Assembly: GCA_051877855.1 (NCBI GenBank)
Contig: JBJEJH010000021.1
Span: 1-41,235 of the forward strand
DNA length: 41,235 bases
Origin: MGBC120314 sp051877855
GTDB taxonomy: Bacteria > Bacillota > Clostridia > Lachnospirales > Lachnospiraceae
Direction of reading: 5' to 3'
Shown here: in pieces, positions 17,207-26,218 of the stretch
How the letters are laid out: each line of letters opens with the position of its first letter
Numbering within the stretch: position 1 is the stretch's first letter
The notes under the pieces: model-generated
The model's input: only the letters and a program-made list of their open reading frames with translations
Databases searched by the model: none
Told to the model about the DNA's origin: nothing
Program-made: the position numbers and the translations under genes

Positions 17207-17822
17207 TTTCTCCCACCGCCTTTAGATTATATTTTTTTAAAATATCCTCAAATATAAAAACATGCGAAAAAGAAATCACTCCCGGCGCCACAACAAGAAA
17301 TGGCGCAGTCACAAAAACTCCTACCGCAAACATAATTGTCAAAATAAAAATCAGAAAAATCGTACGCCACCATTCTCTTACCGGCATTACAAGACATAGA
17401 ATGATAAGATTCTTACGATTTGTCTCACATCTTGCAAGCAATGGAAAATAGTAAAGCGCAAATATCAAAAGAAGAACTGCTAAAATCACTAACACCGGCA
17501 TAAACAGCCCGGCAAAAGGCATATGCATTGCCGTAAGTATATAAAGGTCCCCAGCAAGAAAAGCCCCTAAAAAAACAACAATGACCCACATCAAAGTAGC
17601 TTCTTTAAAGGCAGCTGCAAATTCTTTAAAATACGAAATCATTACATGTCCTTCCGTATCTTTTGCAATCAAAAACATCTGACTATAGAGAGCAGTAATC
17701 GCTGCTCCAATCGTCACAATCGGAAGACATGTCACAATAAATACGAGGGACAATAAGATAATATTTGTCACTTTTCCCAAGAAATTCCACACCGGCCCAT
17801 CTAAACTAAAAAACTCACTCAT
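17193..17822 (-). CDS. DUF624 (YesL-like) membrane protein
   Basis: A 209-aa integral membrane protein with four to five predicted helices (IILLSLVFIVTCLPIVTIG, MWVIVVFLGAFLAGDLYI, VLVILAVLLLIFALYYFPL, TIFLIFILTIMFAVGVFVT). The start MSEFFSLDGPVWNFLGKVTN is the typical opening of the DUF624/YesL family. YesL of Bacillus subtilis lies in the yes rhamnogalacturonan cluster, where its function is unknown; it is often supposed to assist ABC import. Placement here among ABC transporter and uronide genes fits that pattern. GGAGG precedes the ATG, and its end overlaps the DUF2264 gene. Confidence 0.85.
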   Translation of the reverse strand: MSEFFSLDGPVWNFLGKVTNIILLSLVFIVTCLPIVTIGAAITALYSQMFLIAKDTEGHVMISYFKEFAAAFKEATLMWVIVVFLGAFLAGDLYILTAMHMPFAGLFMPVLVILAVLLLIFALYYFPLLARCETNRKNLIILCLVMPVREWWRTIFLIFILTIMFAVGVFVTAPFLVVAPGVISFSHVFIFEDILKKYNLKAVGENVEE

Positions 17823-17844
17823 ATTGTCCCTCCAAAAATGTTGA

Positions 17845-19044
17845 TTACCAATACTGGTTCCATTCCTTTCTCAAACGTGTCAACGCTTCCAGATAGAAAT
17901 AGTCACCCCAGATATTACATTCATCCACGCCATAATGATTACAGGTATTGTATGGTGAATGATTCGAATAGGTACTGTGAAGAACTAATCCATTGGATTC
18001 CTCCATGTTCTTCACCGCATAGCCATCATAAACTGCCTTCACAAGTTTACGGGAAAGATTGGTATAATACCCGGCTTTTTCTTTTGGCAGATAACGACTC
18101 ATTTCCAAAAGACCACAAGCAACTATGGATGCACTTGAGGAATCTCTCGGTTCATCATCGCCATCGTTAAATTCCAAGTCCCAAAAAGGAACCAGATCCT
18201 TTGGCAAATGCTCCAGATAATACTCGGTTACCTTTTCAAATAATCCAATATACTCTTCTTTTCCTGTATACTTGTAAGCTGTAGCTAACCCATACACGCC
18301 CCAGGCCTGCCCTCTGGCCCATGCCGAACCATCACGGTAGCCTTGACAGGTTGCACCGTGATCCGGCTCCCCTGTTTCCATGTTAAAATAAAACGTATGC
18401 CAGGTTGAATAATCCTTTCGAATTACATTTTTAATGGCGGTATGAATATGCTTTTCGGCAATTTCACGATACTTTTCATCACCGGTCGTCTCACTGGCCC
18501 AATAGAGCAACGGCAAATTGTTAAGACAATCGATAATCAGGCGATAATTCTCCGGAGCATCCATAGGCCCCCAGGCCTGCAGAAACTCCCCAATCGGATG
18601 ATATCTGGTAAGCAGCTGATCGGCTGCCTTAATTGCCGCTTCTTTGGCATCCTCGTTTCCGGTGAGCTTATACGCTGCAACACAGGATGGTGAATACAAA
18701 AATCCCATATCATGATGATCCACTTCGATTTTTTCATTAATACGATGCAGAAACGACTCTACCTGAATGTCACCGGCATTCTTGAACCGCTCCTTCATTT
18801 TCTCCGAAAACTTTTGCGGATGGTCTGAAATATACTCGAATGCCAGCCACACTTCTCCCGTCCAAAATCCGGTCGTCCAATCTACATTTTCAGTAGCGTC
18901 ATACCTTTGATTAATACTGTAGGCTCTCGGAAAATGATCCGTAAAATCATCAAGACAGCGATCAATCTGGGCAACAGCAAAATCAAAAGCTTTTGTTATT
19001 TCATCATCACTTATAATTGGATAATTCTCAAACATTTCGTGCAT
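17845..19044 (-). CDS. Unsaturated glucuronyl hydrolase, GH88
   Basis: A 399-aa cytoplasmic enzyme of family GH88. It hydrates and removes the 4,5-unsaturated uronic acid left at the non-reducing end by polysaccharide lyases. Visible marks: VDWTTGFWTGEVWLAFEY, DHHDMGFLYSPS with Asp112, LIIDCLNNLPLLYWAS with Asp172, and WARGQAWGVYGLA. Asp112 and Asp172 are 60 residues apart, close to the 61 between the two catalytic Asp (88 and 149) known in Bacillus UGL, so I take them as the catalytic pair. No signal peptide. AGGAG precedes the ATG. It follows the permeases by 11 bases. The requirement for an unsaturated substrate points to the divergent heparinase-like gene as partner. Confidence 0.93.
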   Translation of the reverse strand: MHEMFENYPIISDDEITKAFDFAVAQIDRCLDDFTDHFPRAYSINQRYDATENVDWTTGFWTGEVWLAFEYISDHPQKFSEKMKERFKNAGDIQVESFLHRINEKIEVDHHDMGFLYSPSCVAAYKLTGNEDAKEAAIKAADQLLTRYHPIGEFLQAWGPMDAPENYRLIIDCLNNLPLLYWASETTGDEKYREIAEKHIHTAIKNVIRKDYSTWHTFYFNMETGEPDHGATCQGYRDGSAWARGQAWGVYGLATAYKYTGKEEYIGLFEKVTEYYLEHLPKDLVPFWDLEFNDGDDEPRDSSSASIVACGLLEMSRYLPKEKAGYYTNLSRKLVKAVYDGYAVKNMEESNGLVLHSTYSNHSPYNTCNHYGVDECNIWGDYFYLEALTRLRKEWNQYW

Positions 19045-19055
19045 TTTTCGCTCCT

Positions 19056-19916
19056 TTAACCCTTAAGACCTGTAGAAGCAACACCTTCTACAAAGTACTT
19101 CTGTAATACTAAGAATACAATAATTACCGGAATCAACGACAATACGGAACCTGCCATAATCAATCCGTAGTCGGATGAATACTGGCTGATGAACATCTTA
19201 AGTCCAAGCTGAATAGTCTTTTTCTCTACAGACTTTAAATAAATCAATGGTCCAAGATAATCGTTCCATGTATTAACAAAAGTAAAGATTGTTAAAGTTG
19301 ATAACGCCGGTGCGGATAACGGAAGCATGATGTGCGAATAGATTTGATATTCATTCATACCATCAATTCGCGCCGCCTCATTCAGTTCCATCGGAATACC
19401 CTCATAGAACTGTTTCATCATAAACACACCAAATGCTGAAAACGCCTGCAAGCAGATAATTGCAAGCAATTTGTCATTTAATCCAAACTTTCTCATCATC
19501 AGAAACTGCGGCACCATGTAAACCTGCCACGGCATCGCAATCGTTGCGATGTAAGCAAGGAATAAACCATTTTTACCTTTGAACTCAAGTCTTGCAAATG
19601 CATACGCTGCAAAACTACTGGTCAAAAGCTGTAAAAGCGTTACGACAATGGTAAGAAATACCGTATTCTTTACAAAGGTCAGCATTGGTATCTTGGTCCA
19701 GATTTCGGAATAATTAGACCACCTTGGATTCTTCGGAATCCATACAAATGGATTCATCTGGAATACTTCACGATCTGCTTTTACCGACGCGGATAACATC
19801 CATAAAAACGGAATTACCATTAACACCGCTATTATAATCAATATTGCATAGAGAATGATTTTCTGTGTAATAGCATGCCCTCTTTTGGAGCGCTCTTTTT
19901 TATTATTGTTTGCCAT
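19056..19916 (-). CDS. Carbohydrate ABC transporter permease, MalG type
   Basis: A 286-aa inner-membrane permease with six helices, the second permease of a CUT1-family sugar importer. The N-terminal helix is IILYAILIIIAVLMVIPFLWMLSAS. The EAA loop, which contacts the ATPase, reads EGIPMELNEAARIDGMNEYQ. I use the ATG at 19916 because AGGAGG is ten bases away; the ATG at 19925 almost touches that site. No ATPase gene lies in the operon, as usual for CUT1 systems in Firmicutes, which share a MsmX-like ATPase. Confidence 0.93.
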   Translation of the reverse strand: MANNNKKERSKRGHAITQKIILYAILIIIAVLMVIPFLWMLSASVKADREVFQMNPFVWIPKNPRWSNYSEIWTKIPMLTFVKNTVFLTIVVTLLQLLTSSFAAYAFARLEFKGKNGLFLAYIATIAMPWQVYMVPQFLMMRKFGLNDKLLAIICLQAFSAFGVFMMKQFYEGIPMELNEAARIDGMNEYQIYSHIMLPLSAPALSTLTIFTFVNTWNDYLGPLIYLKSVEKKTIQLGLKMFISQYSSDYGLIMAGSVLSLIPVIIVFLVLQKYFVEGVASTGLKG

Positions 19917-19930
19917 CTTAATCATCCCTC

Positions 19931-20983
19931 CTACTTATCTTTCTTACTCTGAATACCAAACTGCACGATTGTGACTGCTAATACGATTAAAAATAATACC
20001 ATAGCCACAGCACTTGAATAACCAAGATCCCAATCGATGAAAGCCTTCTGGTAAATGTAATATACAAGAACAGTCGCCGAAGTTGTAAGTTCTCCCGATC
20101 CACCACCGGCTAACATCACGGCAATGTCATATACCTTAAAGCAGTTTATCGTCAGCATAACCACTACGAAAAAGGTTGTTGACTGAAGCTGTGGCCAGGT
20201 AACGTACTTAAACTTCTGCCAGGTTGAAGCACCGTCCAGCGATGCAGCTTCATACAATTCTCCCGGAATACCCTGCAAACCGGCAAGATAAATAACCATG
20301 TAATATCCCATATACTTCCAAACACTGAAAAGAATCAGTGAAAGAATTACCAGCGATCCGGAAAACCACTGTGGAAGCTGGTTTGCCGGGATGTGACATA
20401 CATTATATAAAAATGCGTTAATCGGTCCCTTTGAAGGATGGAACAACATCTTCCAAACCGCTGTAACAGCTACCAGTGAACCGACATATGGAAAGAAGGA
20501 AAGCGTTCTAAAAATCGCTCTGCCTTTTACTTTCTGATTTAAAATGATTGCTAAAGCTAACGAAGCAATCATTGTAAGCGGAACTGTTCCTATACAATAA
20601 ATAATAGTATTTTTAAATGCAGCCTTGAAGAAAATATCGGATTCAAGACGCTTAAAGTTATCGATACCAACAAATTGAATTGCATTACTGCCATCCCATT
20701 TAAGGAATGCCAAAGCAAATGCAAATACTATTGGAATTAATGTGAATACTGCAAATCCGATAAAATTCGGTGCAATAAACGAATACGAGACCAGATCTCT
20801 TTTGAATTCCCGGCTTAATTTACTGCCGGATCTTATCTTGGAAAGCTTACGCTGTAATTTGTCAATTTTATCCAAGGTTCTTTTCTTTTCCTTCGCATCT
20901 GCTATTCCGTCCATGGCCTTTCTCATCAGTTCATCCAATTGGCCCTGCATACGGTCGATTTCAATATTTTTCGTCTCGCCCAT
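19931..20983 (-). CDS. Carbohydrate ABC transporter permease, MalF type
   Basis: A 350-aa inner-membrane permease partner. After a charged N-terminal extension of about 60 residues with coiled-coil character (IDRMQGQLDELMRKAMDG, KEKKRTLDKIDKLQRKLSKI), six helices begin at LVSYSFIAPNFIGFAVFTLI. The EAA loop is GIPGELYEAASLDGASTWQ. The extension is not usual in this family and could dock a partner such as the shared ATPase or DUF624 protein. I place the start at 20983, after AAGGAGG; the in-frame start at 21019 would add residues before that site. Confidence 0.92.
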   Translation of the reverse strand: MGETKNIEIDRMQGQLDELMRKAMDGIADAKEKKRTLDKIDKLQRKLSKIRSGSKLSREFKRDLVSYSFIAPNFIGFAVFTLIPIVFAFALAFLKWDGSNAIQFVGIDNFKRLESDIFFKAAFKNTIIYCIGTVPLTMIASLALAIILNQKVKGRAIFRTLSFFPYVGSLVAVTAVWKMLFHPSKGPINAFLYNVCHIPANQLPQWFSGSLVILSLILFSVWKYMGYYMVIYLAGLQGIPGELYEAASLDGASTWQKFKYVTWPQLQSTTFFVVVMLTINCFKVYDIAVMLAGGGSGELTTSATVLVYYIYQKAFIDWDLGYSSAVAMVLFLIVLAVTIVQFGIQSKKDK

Positions 20984-21028
20984 GTGTCCTCCTTGTATGA
21001 GTAAGTCCCTACACGTCATAATTGAAAT

Positions 21029-21052
21029 GGGCTGTTGTATTTACAACAGCCC
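21029..21052 (-). terminator. Hairpin between binding-protein and permease genes
   Basis: GGGCTGTTGT and ACAACAGCCC form a perfect 10-bp stem with a four-base loop in the 131-bp gap, without a real T-run after it. Such hairpins after the binding-protein gene usually stabilise its mRNA or reduce downstream expression, so that the binding protein is made in excess. Confidence 0.7.
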
Positions 21053-21114
21053 CTCCAACTAGTATCACTTATTTCGCAGACTCACTGCTTAAAATATTTG
21101 ATTTCACTGTTTTA

Positions 21115-22455
21115 TTACTGAATCTTCTTAACCGCTTCTGTCATTGCCTTAATACCATCATCAATTGTCATTTCACCGGACATAATTGAGCCGTGGAAAG
21201 AATCAATTGCACTGTTGATTTCTGATACATTCTTGGCATATGGTACTTCAAGATAGAGATTTGAAACATTTAAAGCTTCCTTTGATGCTTCATCGGTTGG
21301 GAAACCATCAAGGCTTGTGATTAACTTCATTGCTTCGTCTGTCATAATCGCCGGGAAGTTACCGGTCGAAGCCATTACTGCTGCACCTTCCTCACCGGAT
21401 ACCCATTTTACGAAATCCCAGGCTTCATCCGGAGTATCGGTTGCTGTTGTGACTGCAAGGCCTGTAATTGTACCAAGTGTTGAACCTGCAGGAACACCCT
21501 CTGCATGTGGATATTTTACAATACCCCAGTTACCGCAAAGACTCTTATCGTACTCGCCTTTTTCAAGGTTTGAAATCATTGTTGCAATAAACCATGAACC
21601 CATATTTAACATTGCTACATCGCCGCCGGAGAAGGCTGCCGAATAATGTAAACCTTCGGTCTTAAGGTCTGTGTACTTACGACATACACCATCTTTTTCC
21701 TGATTTAATACCATCTCGTAGTATGGCTTAAAGAACTCATAGTCGCCATCTAAGATTGTATGCTTTCCATCAAGAACACCGAACAACTGAACTGCAGATC
21801 TCCATGTATGGTAATGAGCACCATATACCTGATTACCGAAGTCTGTTTTTGTCATCTTACGTGCAAGTGCATCATATTCTTCAAAGGTCATATCATTGGT
21901 TGGATATGCAACGCCTGCTGCGTCAAAAAGGTCTTTGTTATAGAAGATAACCCAGAAGTCATTTCTGAATGGCAGCTCATATAATGAACCATCTACTGTA
22001 ACCTGATCCGTTACACCTGCATATTTTTTAAGATCAACGCCATCAGCCTTAATACGGTCATCCAAAGAAGCAATTGCATTCTTCTGAACTAATGTAGCAT
22101 AACCGGGAACATCCTTAATCGTTACAACATCGAAATCCGTTCCCGAACCGGAAAGTTCTGTAGCAAGTACTGTCATGTAATCCGTAGAACCAAGGTCTAC
22201 CATATCAATCTTAACATTGCTATGGGATGCTTCATATGCATCTGCAAGAGCCTGCCAGTACGAAGTTGACTCCTTATCCCAGATAGCCCACTTTAAAGTA
22301 ACCTGCTTTTCTGTGCTTGTTGCATCACCCTTTGTTTCCTGTGCCACGGTAGTTGTGCCTGTATTCGTCGCATCCGTTCCGGTCTTAGCACCACATGCTG
22401 CCAATGACATTACCATGGCCGCTGAAAGAACTACTGATAATAATTTCTTAACCAT
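21115..22455 (-). CDS. Sugar ABC transporter substrate-binding lipoprotein
   Basis: A 446-aa family 1 binding lipoprotein, the first gene of the leftward operon. It has signal peptide MVKKLLSVVLSAAMVMSLAAC with a classic lipobox, a Thr/Gly-rich linker, then the binding fold (VTLKWAIWDKESTSYWQALADAYEA, SGTDFDVVTIKDVPGYA, FYNKDLFDAAGVAYP, FVKWVSGEEGAAVM). It probably captures an oligosaccharide outside the cell and passes it to the two permeases. TAGGAGGG precedes the ATG at normal spacing. The gene is read away from the histidine kinase gene. The ligand cannot be read from sequence, but the operon suggests an acidic galactose-containing oligosaccharide. Confidence 0.94.
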   Translation of the reverse strand: MVKKLLSVVLSAAMVMSLAACGAKTGTDATNTGTTTVAQETKGDATSTEKQVTLKWAIWDKESTSYWQALADAYEASHSNVKIDMVDLGSTDYMTVLATELSGSGTDFDVVTIKDVPGYATLVQKNAIASLDDRIKADGVDLKKYAGVTDQVTVDGSLYELPFRNDFWVIFYNKDLFDAAGVAYPTNDMTFEEYDALARKMTKTDFGNQVYGAHYHTWRSAVQLFGVLDGKHTILDGDYEFFKPYYEMVLNQEKDGVCRKYTDLKTEGLHYSAAFSGGDVAMLNMGSWFIATMISNLEKGEYDKSLCGNWGIVKYPHAEGVPAGSTLGTITGLAVTTATDTPDEAWDFVKWVSGEEGAAVMASTGNFPAIMTDEAMKLITSLDGFPTDEASKEALNVSNLYLEVPYAKNVSEINSAIDSFHGSIMSGEMTIDDGIKAMTEAVKKIQ

Positions 22456-22766
22456 CTTTAAACCCTCCTATAGATTAAAATATACTTCGTTTCTTTCTGT
22501 GATCATTATATAAAATGAATTATTAAACATACATAGAATATCTTATATTTTTATTGAAAATATTATGAAAAAAATTTCCCGAAAAAATCTTTTACTTGTT
22601 AAGATGTAATATCTTATAAAAAAATGTAAAATTCTATAAAAATATACTTTTCAAACCCGGGATATGATAAAATGAAAAAAAGAAAAATAACAAATTGTGG
22701 TTGTGCCGCACACATAAGCAATTAATTATTGTTATCTATTTTTATTCATTTAAAGGATTTCATAGC
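22456..22766. promoter_or_regulatory. Divergent control region of the uronide locus
   Basis: This 311-bp, very AT-rich gap separates the importer operon from the regulator genes. On the minus strand TATAAT (22505-22510) lies about 50 bases before the binding-protein gene, with a poor -35 region. On the plus strand TATGAT (22663-22668) also lacks a good -35 box. Between them a direct repeat ATnnTATAAAAA occurs at 22611 and 22631, 20 bases apart, and a similar ATCTTATA at 22540. Poor -35 boxes with tandem half-sites suit activation by the YesN-like AraC regulator. I see no clear cre site. Confidence 0.5.
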
Positions 22767-24563
22767 ATGAAAGAAAAAAAACATCGTTCCCTGCAGAATA
22801 TTATTCTTCTAATTATTATTCTGTTTACATTAATAATTGGAACTATTATCGCTTCATTATCTGCTTATTTTTATAATTATCATACCAAAAACGCTGTTTT
22901 ATTAAGCACGGATGCCAATCTATCCTTTTTGGTAGATTCCATTAACCAAAACATCCAGGGCATTGAGCGAATGGAGGCTTTTTGTATTACGCACAACTAC
23001 ATTGGTGATTTTATGAATTACTCCGGTAATTCTAATCCTTCCACTGCCATCAAGGCCTATGACCGTTTGTATGATGAATATACTTTAAGCACCGTCAATC
23101 CTTATATTCATCGTATCATTGTGGGAAATAACAATGGAAAGTATCTGATGATTTGTGACCCTTCATATTCAACTTCTTCCAATGTTGATCAGATTACACT
23201 GGAGCTTCCACAGTATAAGGAACAAATCAATTCAAAAGAAACGGACTTTACCTATGGTTTCACGAAGGACCCCTATAGTAAGCGCTATGGAAAAGAGATA
23301 TTAATTTTAATTCAGCCAATCACCTATAATTATAGTTTTGTCCGTGGCGGATATGTATCATTATCAGTCTATGAAACATTATTTACCAGCCCATTAAAAT
23401 ACTATGCCATACCCACCGGAAGTGATGTGTATCTTACTTTAGGACAGCATAGCTACGCAATGACCAATGAGGGTTTAACCGAATTTGAACCGGAGAATAT
23501 CAGAGTCAAAGAAACGAAAGGGCTTTCTTCGGATTCTTATGCAACCTTTTATTCCAATGCCTCGGGTAATAACAAAATTGCTATCACAAAGTCATTAAAA
23601 TCATCCGATTGTTTCATCACACAAACCATAAGCGAAGATGCTTTTTATGCCGGCAAAATTTTCCATGTCGGAAACTTTGCACTTTGTTTTGTATTAATCA
23701 TCATCACCAGTGCAATTCTGTTTTTCCTTTTTAACAGATTGTTAAACAAGCCAATTATAAGTATTCAGAAACGCCTCAAGGAAATTGCCGAAGGCGACTT
23801 TTCGCGGGACGATTCGATTGAATGGAATCATGAACTCGGTGATATCGGACGCGGTATTAATGACCTCACCGAAGATTTAAAGGAATTATTGGAAAGTAAA
23901 ATCCAAGACGAAAAAGATAAAAAAGACCTGGAATATAAGATGCTGCAAAGTCAGATTAATCCTCATTTTCTCTATAATACATTAAATTCCATCAAGTGGA
24001 TGGCTGTTACCCAGGGTGCACAGGGAATTGCCGATATGACCACTGCACTATCAAGACTTCTCCGCACGATTTCCAAAGGAACCAAGCTGGTCATTTCGCT
24101 GCGGGAAGAACTATCCTTAGTAAAGGATTACTTTACCATTCAGCAATATCGCTATGGTTCTGCTCTTTCTATGGATGTCATCGTTGACGATGAAGTTCTC
24201 TACGATGCACAAATCGTACAGTTTACCATGCAGCCCATCGTTGAGAATGCTATTTTTCATGGAATTGAACCAAAACAAACCGTTGGAAAAATTACCATTC
24301 ATGCATATTTTGAAGACTCCGATACCGCAGCCATCAGCATTGAGGATAACGGCATTGGCATGAGCGATGAACAGATTGCCGCGCTCTTTGATGAGAAAGA
24401 AAACGACCCCGGTCAGTTATTTAAAGAAATCGGAATAAGCAATATCCAGAAAAGACTTCAATATGAATTCGGAAGTGACTATGGAATCCGCGTCGAAAGT
24501 CAATTAGGGGAATATACCCGTATGACAATTCGTATTCCAATGAGGAGGATCAATCATGTATAA
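22767..24563 (+). CDS. YesM-like sensor histidine kinase
   Basis: A 598-aa membrane kinase of the HPK8/YesM type. TM1 (IILLIIILFTLIIGTIIASL) and TM2 (FALCFVLIIITSAILFFLF) flank an extracellular domain of about 260 residues, which probably senses the sugar or the loaded binding protein. A HAMP domain (NKPIISIQKRLKEIAEGDF) follows, then the phosphoacceptor His400 in QINPHFLYNTLNSIKWM, and a HATPase domain (PIVENAIFHGIEP, SIEDNGIGM, GISNIQKRLQYEFG). I chose ATG 22767 after AAAGGA; an earlier in-frame start at 22695 has no site. Its end overlaps the regulator gene by eight bases. It is the likely switch for the surrounding carbohydrate genes. Confidence 0.94.
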   Translation: MKEKKHRSLQNIILLIIILFTLIIGTIIASLSAYFYNYHTKNAVLLSTDANLSFLVDSINQNIQGIERMEAFCITHNYIGDFMNYSGNSNPSTAIKAYDRLYDEYTLSTVNPYIHRIIVGNNNGKYLMICDPSYSTSSNVDQITLELPQYKEQINSKETDFTYGFTKDPYSKRYGKEILILIQPITYNYSFVRGGYVSLSVYETLFTSPLKYYAIPTGSDVYLTLGQHSYAMTNEGLTEFEPENIRVKETKGLSSDSYATFYSNASGNNKIAITKSLKSSDCFITQTISEDAFYAGKIFHVGNFALCFVLIIITSAILFFLFNRLLNKPIISIQKRLKEIAEGDFSRDDSIEWNHELGDIGRGINDLTEDLKELLESKIQDEKDKKDLEYKMLQSQINPHFLYNTLNSIKWMAVTQGAQGIADMTTALSRLLRTISKGTKLVISLREELSLVKDYFTIQQYRYGSALSMDVIVDDEVLYDAQIVQFTMQPIVENAIFHGIEPKQTVGKITIHAYFEDSDTAAISIEDNGIGMSDEQIAALFDEKENDPGQLFKEIGISNIQKRLQYEFGSDYGIRVESQLGEYTRMTIRIPMRRINHV

Positions 24564-26169
24564 AATATTGATTGTCGATGATGAGCCCCTAATGCAGGTG
24601 GGGATCAAGTCCATGATAAATTATGAAGAATTAAATTGTACGATCTGTGGTCTTGCCAACAATGGCGAAGTTGCCCTTTCTATTATTGAAAAAGAGCAAC
24701 CGGACATCGTGATCTGTGATATCAAAATGCCGATTATGAACGGTCTTGAACTTATCCGGATTTGTTGTGAGCGCTATGGCTATGGTGTGCCGGTTTTTAT
24801 TTTCTTAACCAGCTACGAGGAATTTTCCTTAGCAAAGACAGCGGTAAAGTATCAGGCCAGCGACTATTTAATAAAATTAGAATTAGACCAAAACATCTTG
24901 ACCAATGCAATCAAGAAAGCGCAGACCCTTGTGAAAAAATGCGAGACAAAAAATCCGGAAGACTCTGCTCTTTGGATGGTTCAGAAAAACGAAGAAAAAT
25001 TCTATATCAGGCTTCTTCAGAATATGTTTGAAAGCAATGAACAATTTGCCCTGCAAAGTTCTTTTCTGGACATCGAACTGAATGCGGATGCTTATCAGTG
25101 CGCTTATCTGGAATTCTTTGAAAACGGCAACATCGAACTGGCTTCCAAGCAGAAATTCTCACTATATCTGAGTTGTACCTCTCTGCTGATCGAACTGATG
25201 ACCAAATACATGGATGCCAAAGTTATTTCTCTTGATGTAAAACATTGTGCCGTGTTAATTCGTCTGACCAAAGAATCCACCGGAACCTATACCCCGGACA
25301 AGGATAAGATTTTAGAGGTATTCACACAATTAAATGAATCCATACGAAAATACTACAATGCTTACTTTTTCCTTGGTCTCGGAAGTATTGAAAAAGAACC
25401 GTTAAGCATTTCTGCCTCCTACCAGAACGCACGTCAGGCCTACGCTAAGGTTAATGAGACAAGCCCCTTTGTCTCCTGTGATGTTGACCAAAACACCAAC
25501 GATACCCATACGACCTTTAACTTATCGCTCTTTCGCGAAACCCTGTCACAGGCTCTTGAGGAATTCGATGAGTTAAAGTTTTCACAGGTTATCAAAGAAA
25601 TGTGTGATATTTTCTCTGAGAATACATCCCATACCACACAGGCAATGGATGCTGCCTGCAGTATCTTATATATGGTAATTTCTTCCCTGCCGGACGGTGA
25701 GCAGACGGTTGCGGATTTATTTAACGATTATCCGGACCACTACCGCTCGATCTATCGTCTCCATACAGTAGAACAAATCAACCGGTGGCTGCAGCATTTT
25801 TCAGAAAAGATATGTGTTTACTTTGCTGACCGTAAGAGCAATCACACCAACTACACGGTCAATCTGGTAAAACAATACATCAACAACCATATTACGGAGA
25901 AGCTCACACTAAATGATGTGGCAAATATGATTAATATCACACCAAACTACTTAAGTCAGCTATTTAAAAAACACAATGACTGTGGTTTTAATGAGTATGT
26001 CAATGTTGCTAAAATCAACGAGGCAAAACGGCTGATGTCCGAAGGGCAATTAAAAATCTATGAAATATCCGATGCTCTTGGTTTTGAAAGTTCCTTCTAT
26101 TTTAGCAAGGTGTTCAAAAAAATTGAAGGCGTTTCGCCAAAGGACTATATGAATCATAAACTGTTGTAA
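24556..26169 (+). CDS. YesN-like response regulator, AraC type
   Basis: A 537-aa regulator. An N-terminal receiver domain (1-120) has the acidic pair DD at 8-9, the phosphoacceptor Asp55 in ICDIKMP, and the conserved Lys in YLIKLEL. A middle region of about 300 residues resembles those of YesN proteins. The last 100 residues are an AraC helix-turn-helix pair (EKLTLNDVANMINITPNYLSQLFKK and KIYEISDALGFESSFYFSKVFKK, ending GVSPKDYMN). GAGGAGG lies before the ATG, which overlaps the kinase gene. It probably binds the direct repeats in the divergent control region and activates both the import operon and, perhaps, its own operon including the heparinase-like gene. Confidence 0.94.
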   Translation: MYKILIVDDEPLMQVGIKSMINYEELNCTICGLANNGEVALSIIEKEQPDIVICDIKMPIMNGLELIRICCERYGYGVPVFIFLTSYEEFSLAKTAVKYQASDYLIKLELDQNILTNAIKKAQTLVKKCETKNPEDSALWMVQKNEEKFYIRLLQNMFESNEQFALQSSFLDIELNADAYQCAYLEFFENGNIELASKQKFSLYLSCTSLLIELMTKYMDAKVISLDVKHCAVLIRLTKESTGTYTPDKDKILEVFTQLNESIRKYYNAYFFLGLGSIEKEPLSISASYQNARQAYAKVNETSPFVSCDVDQNTNDTHTTFNLSLFRETLSQALEEFDELKFSQVIKEMCDIFSENTSHTTQAMDAACSILYMVISSLPDGEQTVADLFNDYPDHYRSIYRLHTVEQINRWLQHFSEKICVYFADRKSNHTNYTVNLVKQYINNHITEKLTLNDVANMINITPNYLSQLFKKHNDCGFNEYVNVAKINEAKRLMSEGQLKIYEISDALGFESSFYFSKVFKKIEGVSPKDYMNHKLL

Positions 26170-26218
26170 GTAACTTCAGTCGTTTCTTTCTAACCTATTT
26201 TAGATTGGAGATTTTAGT

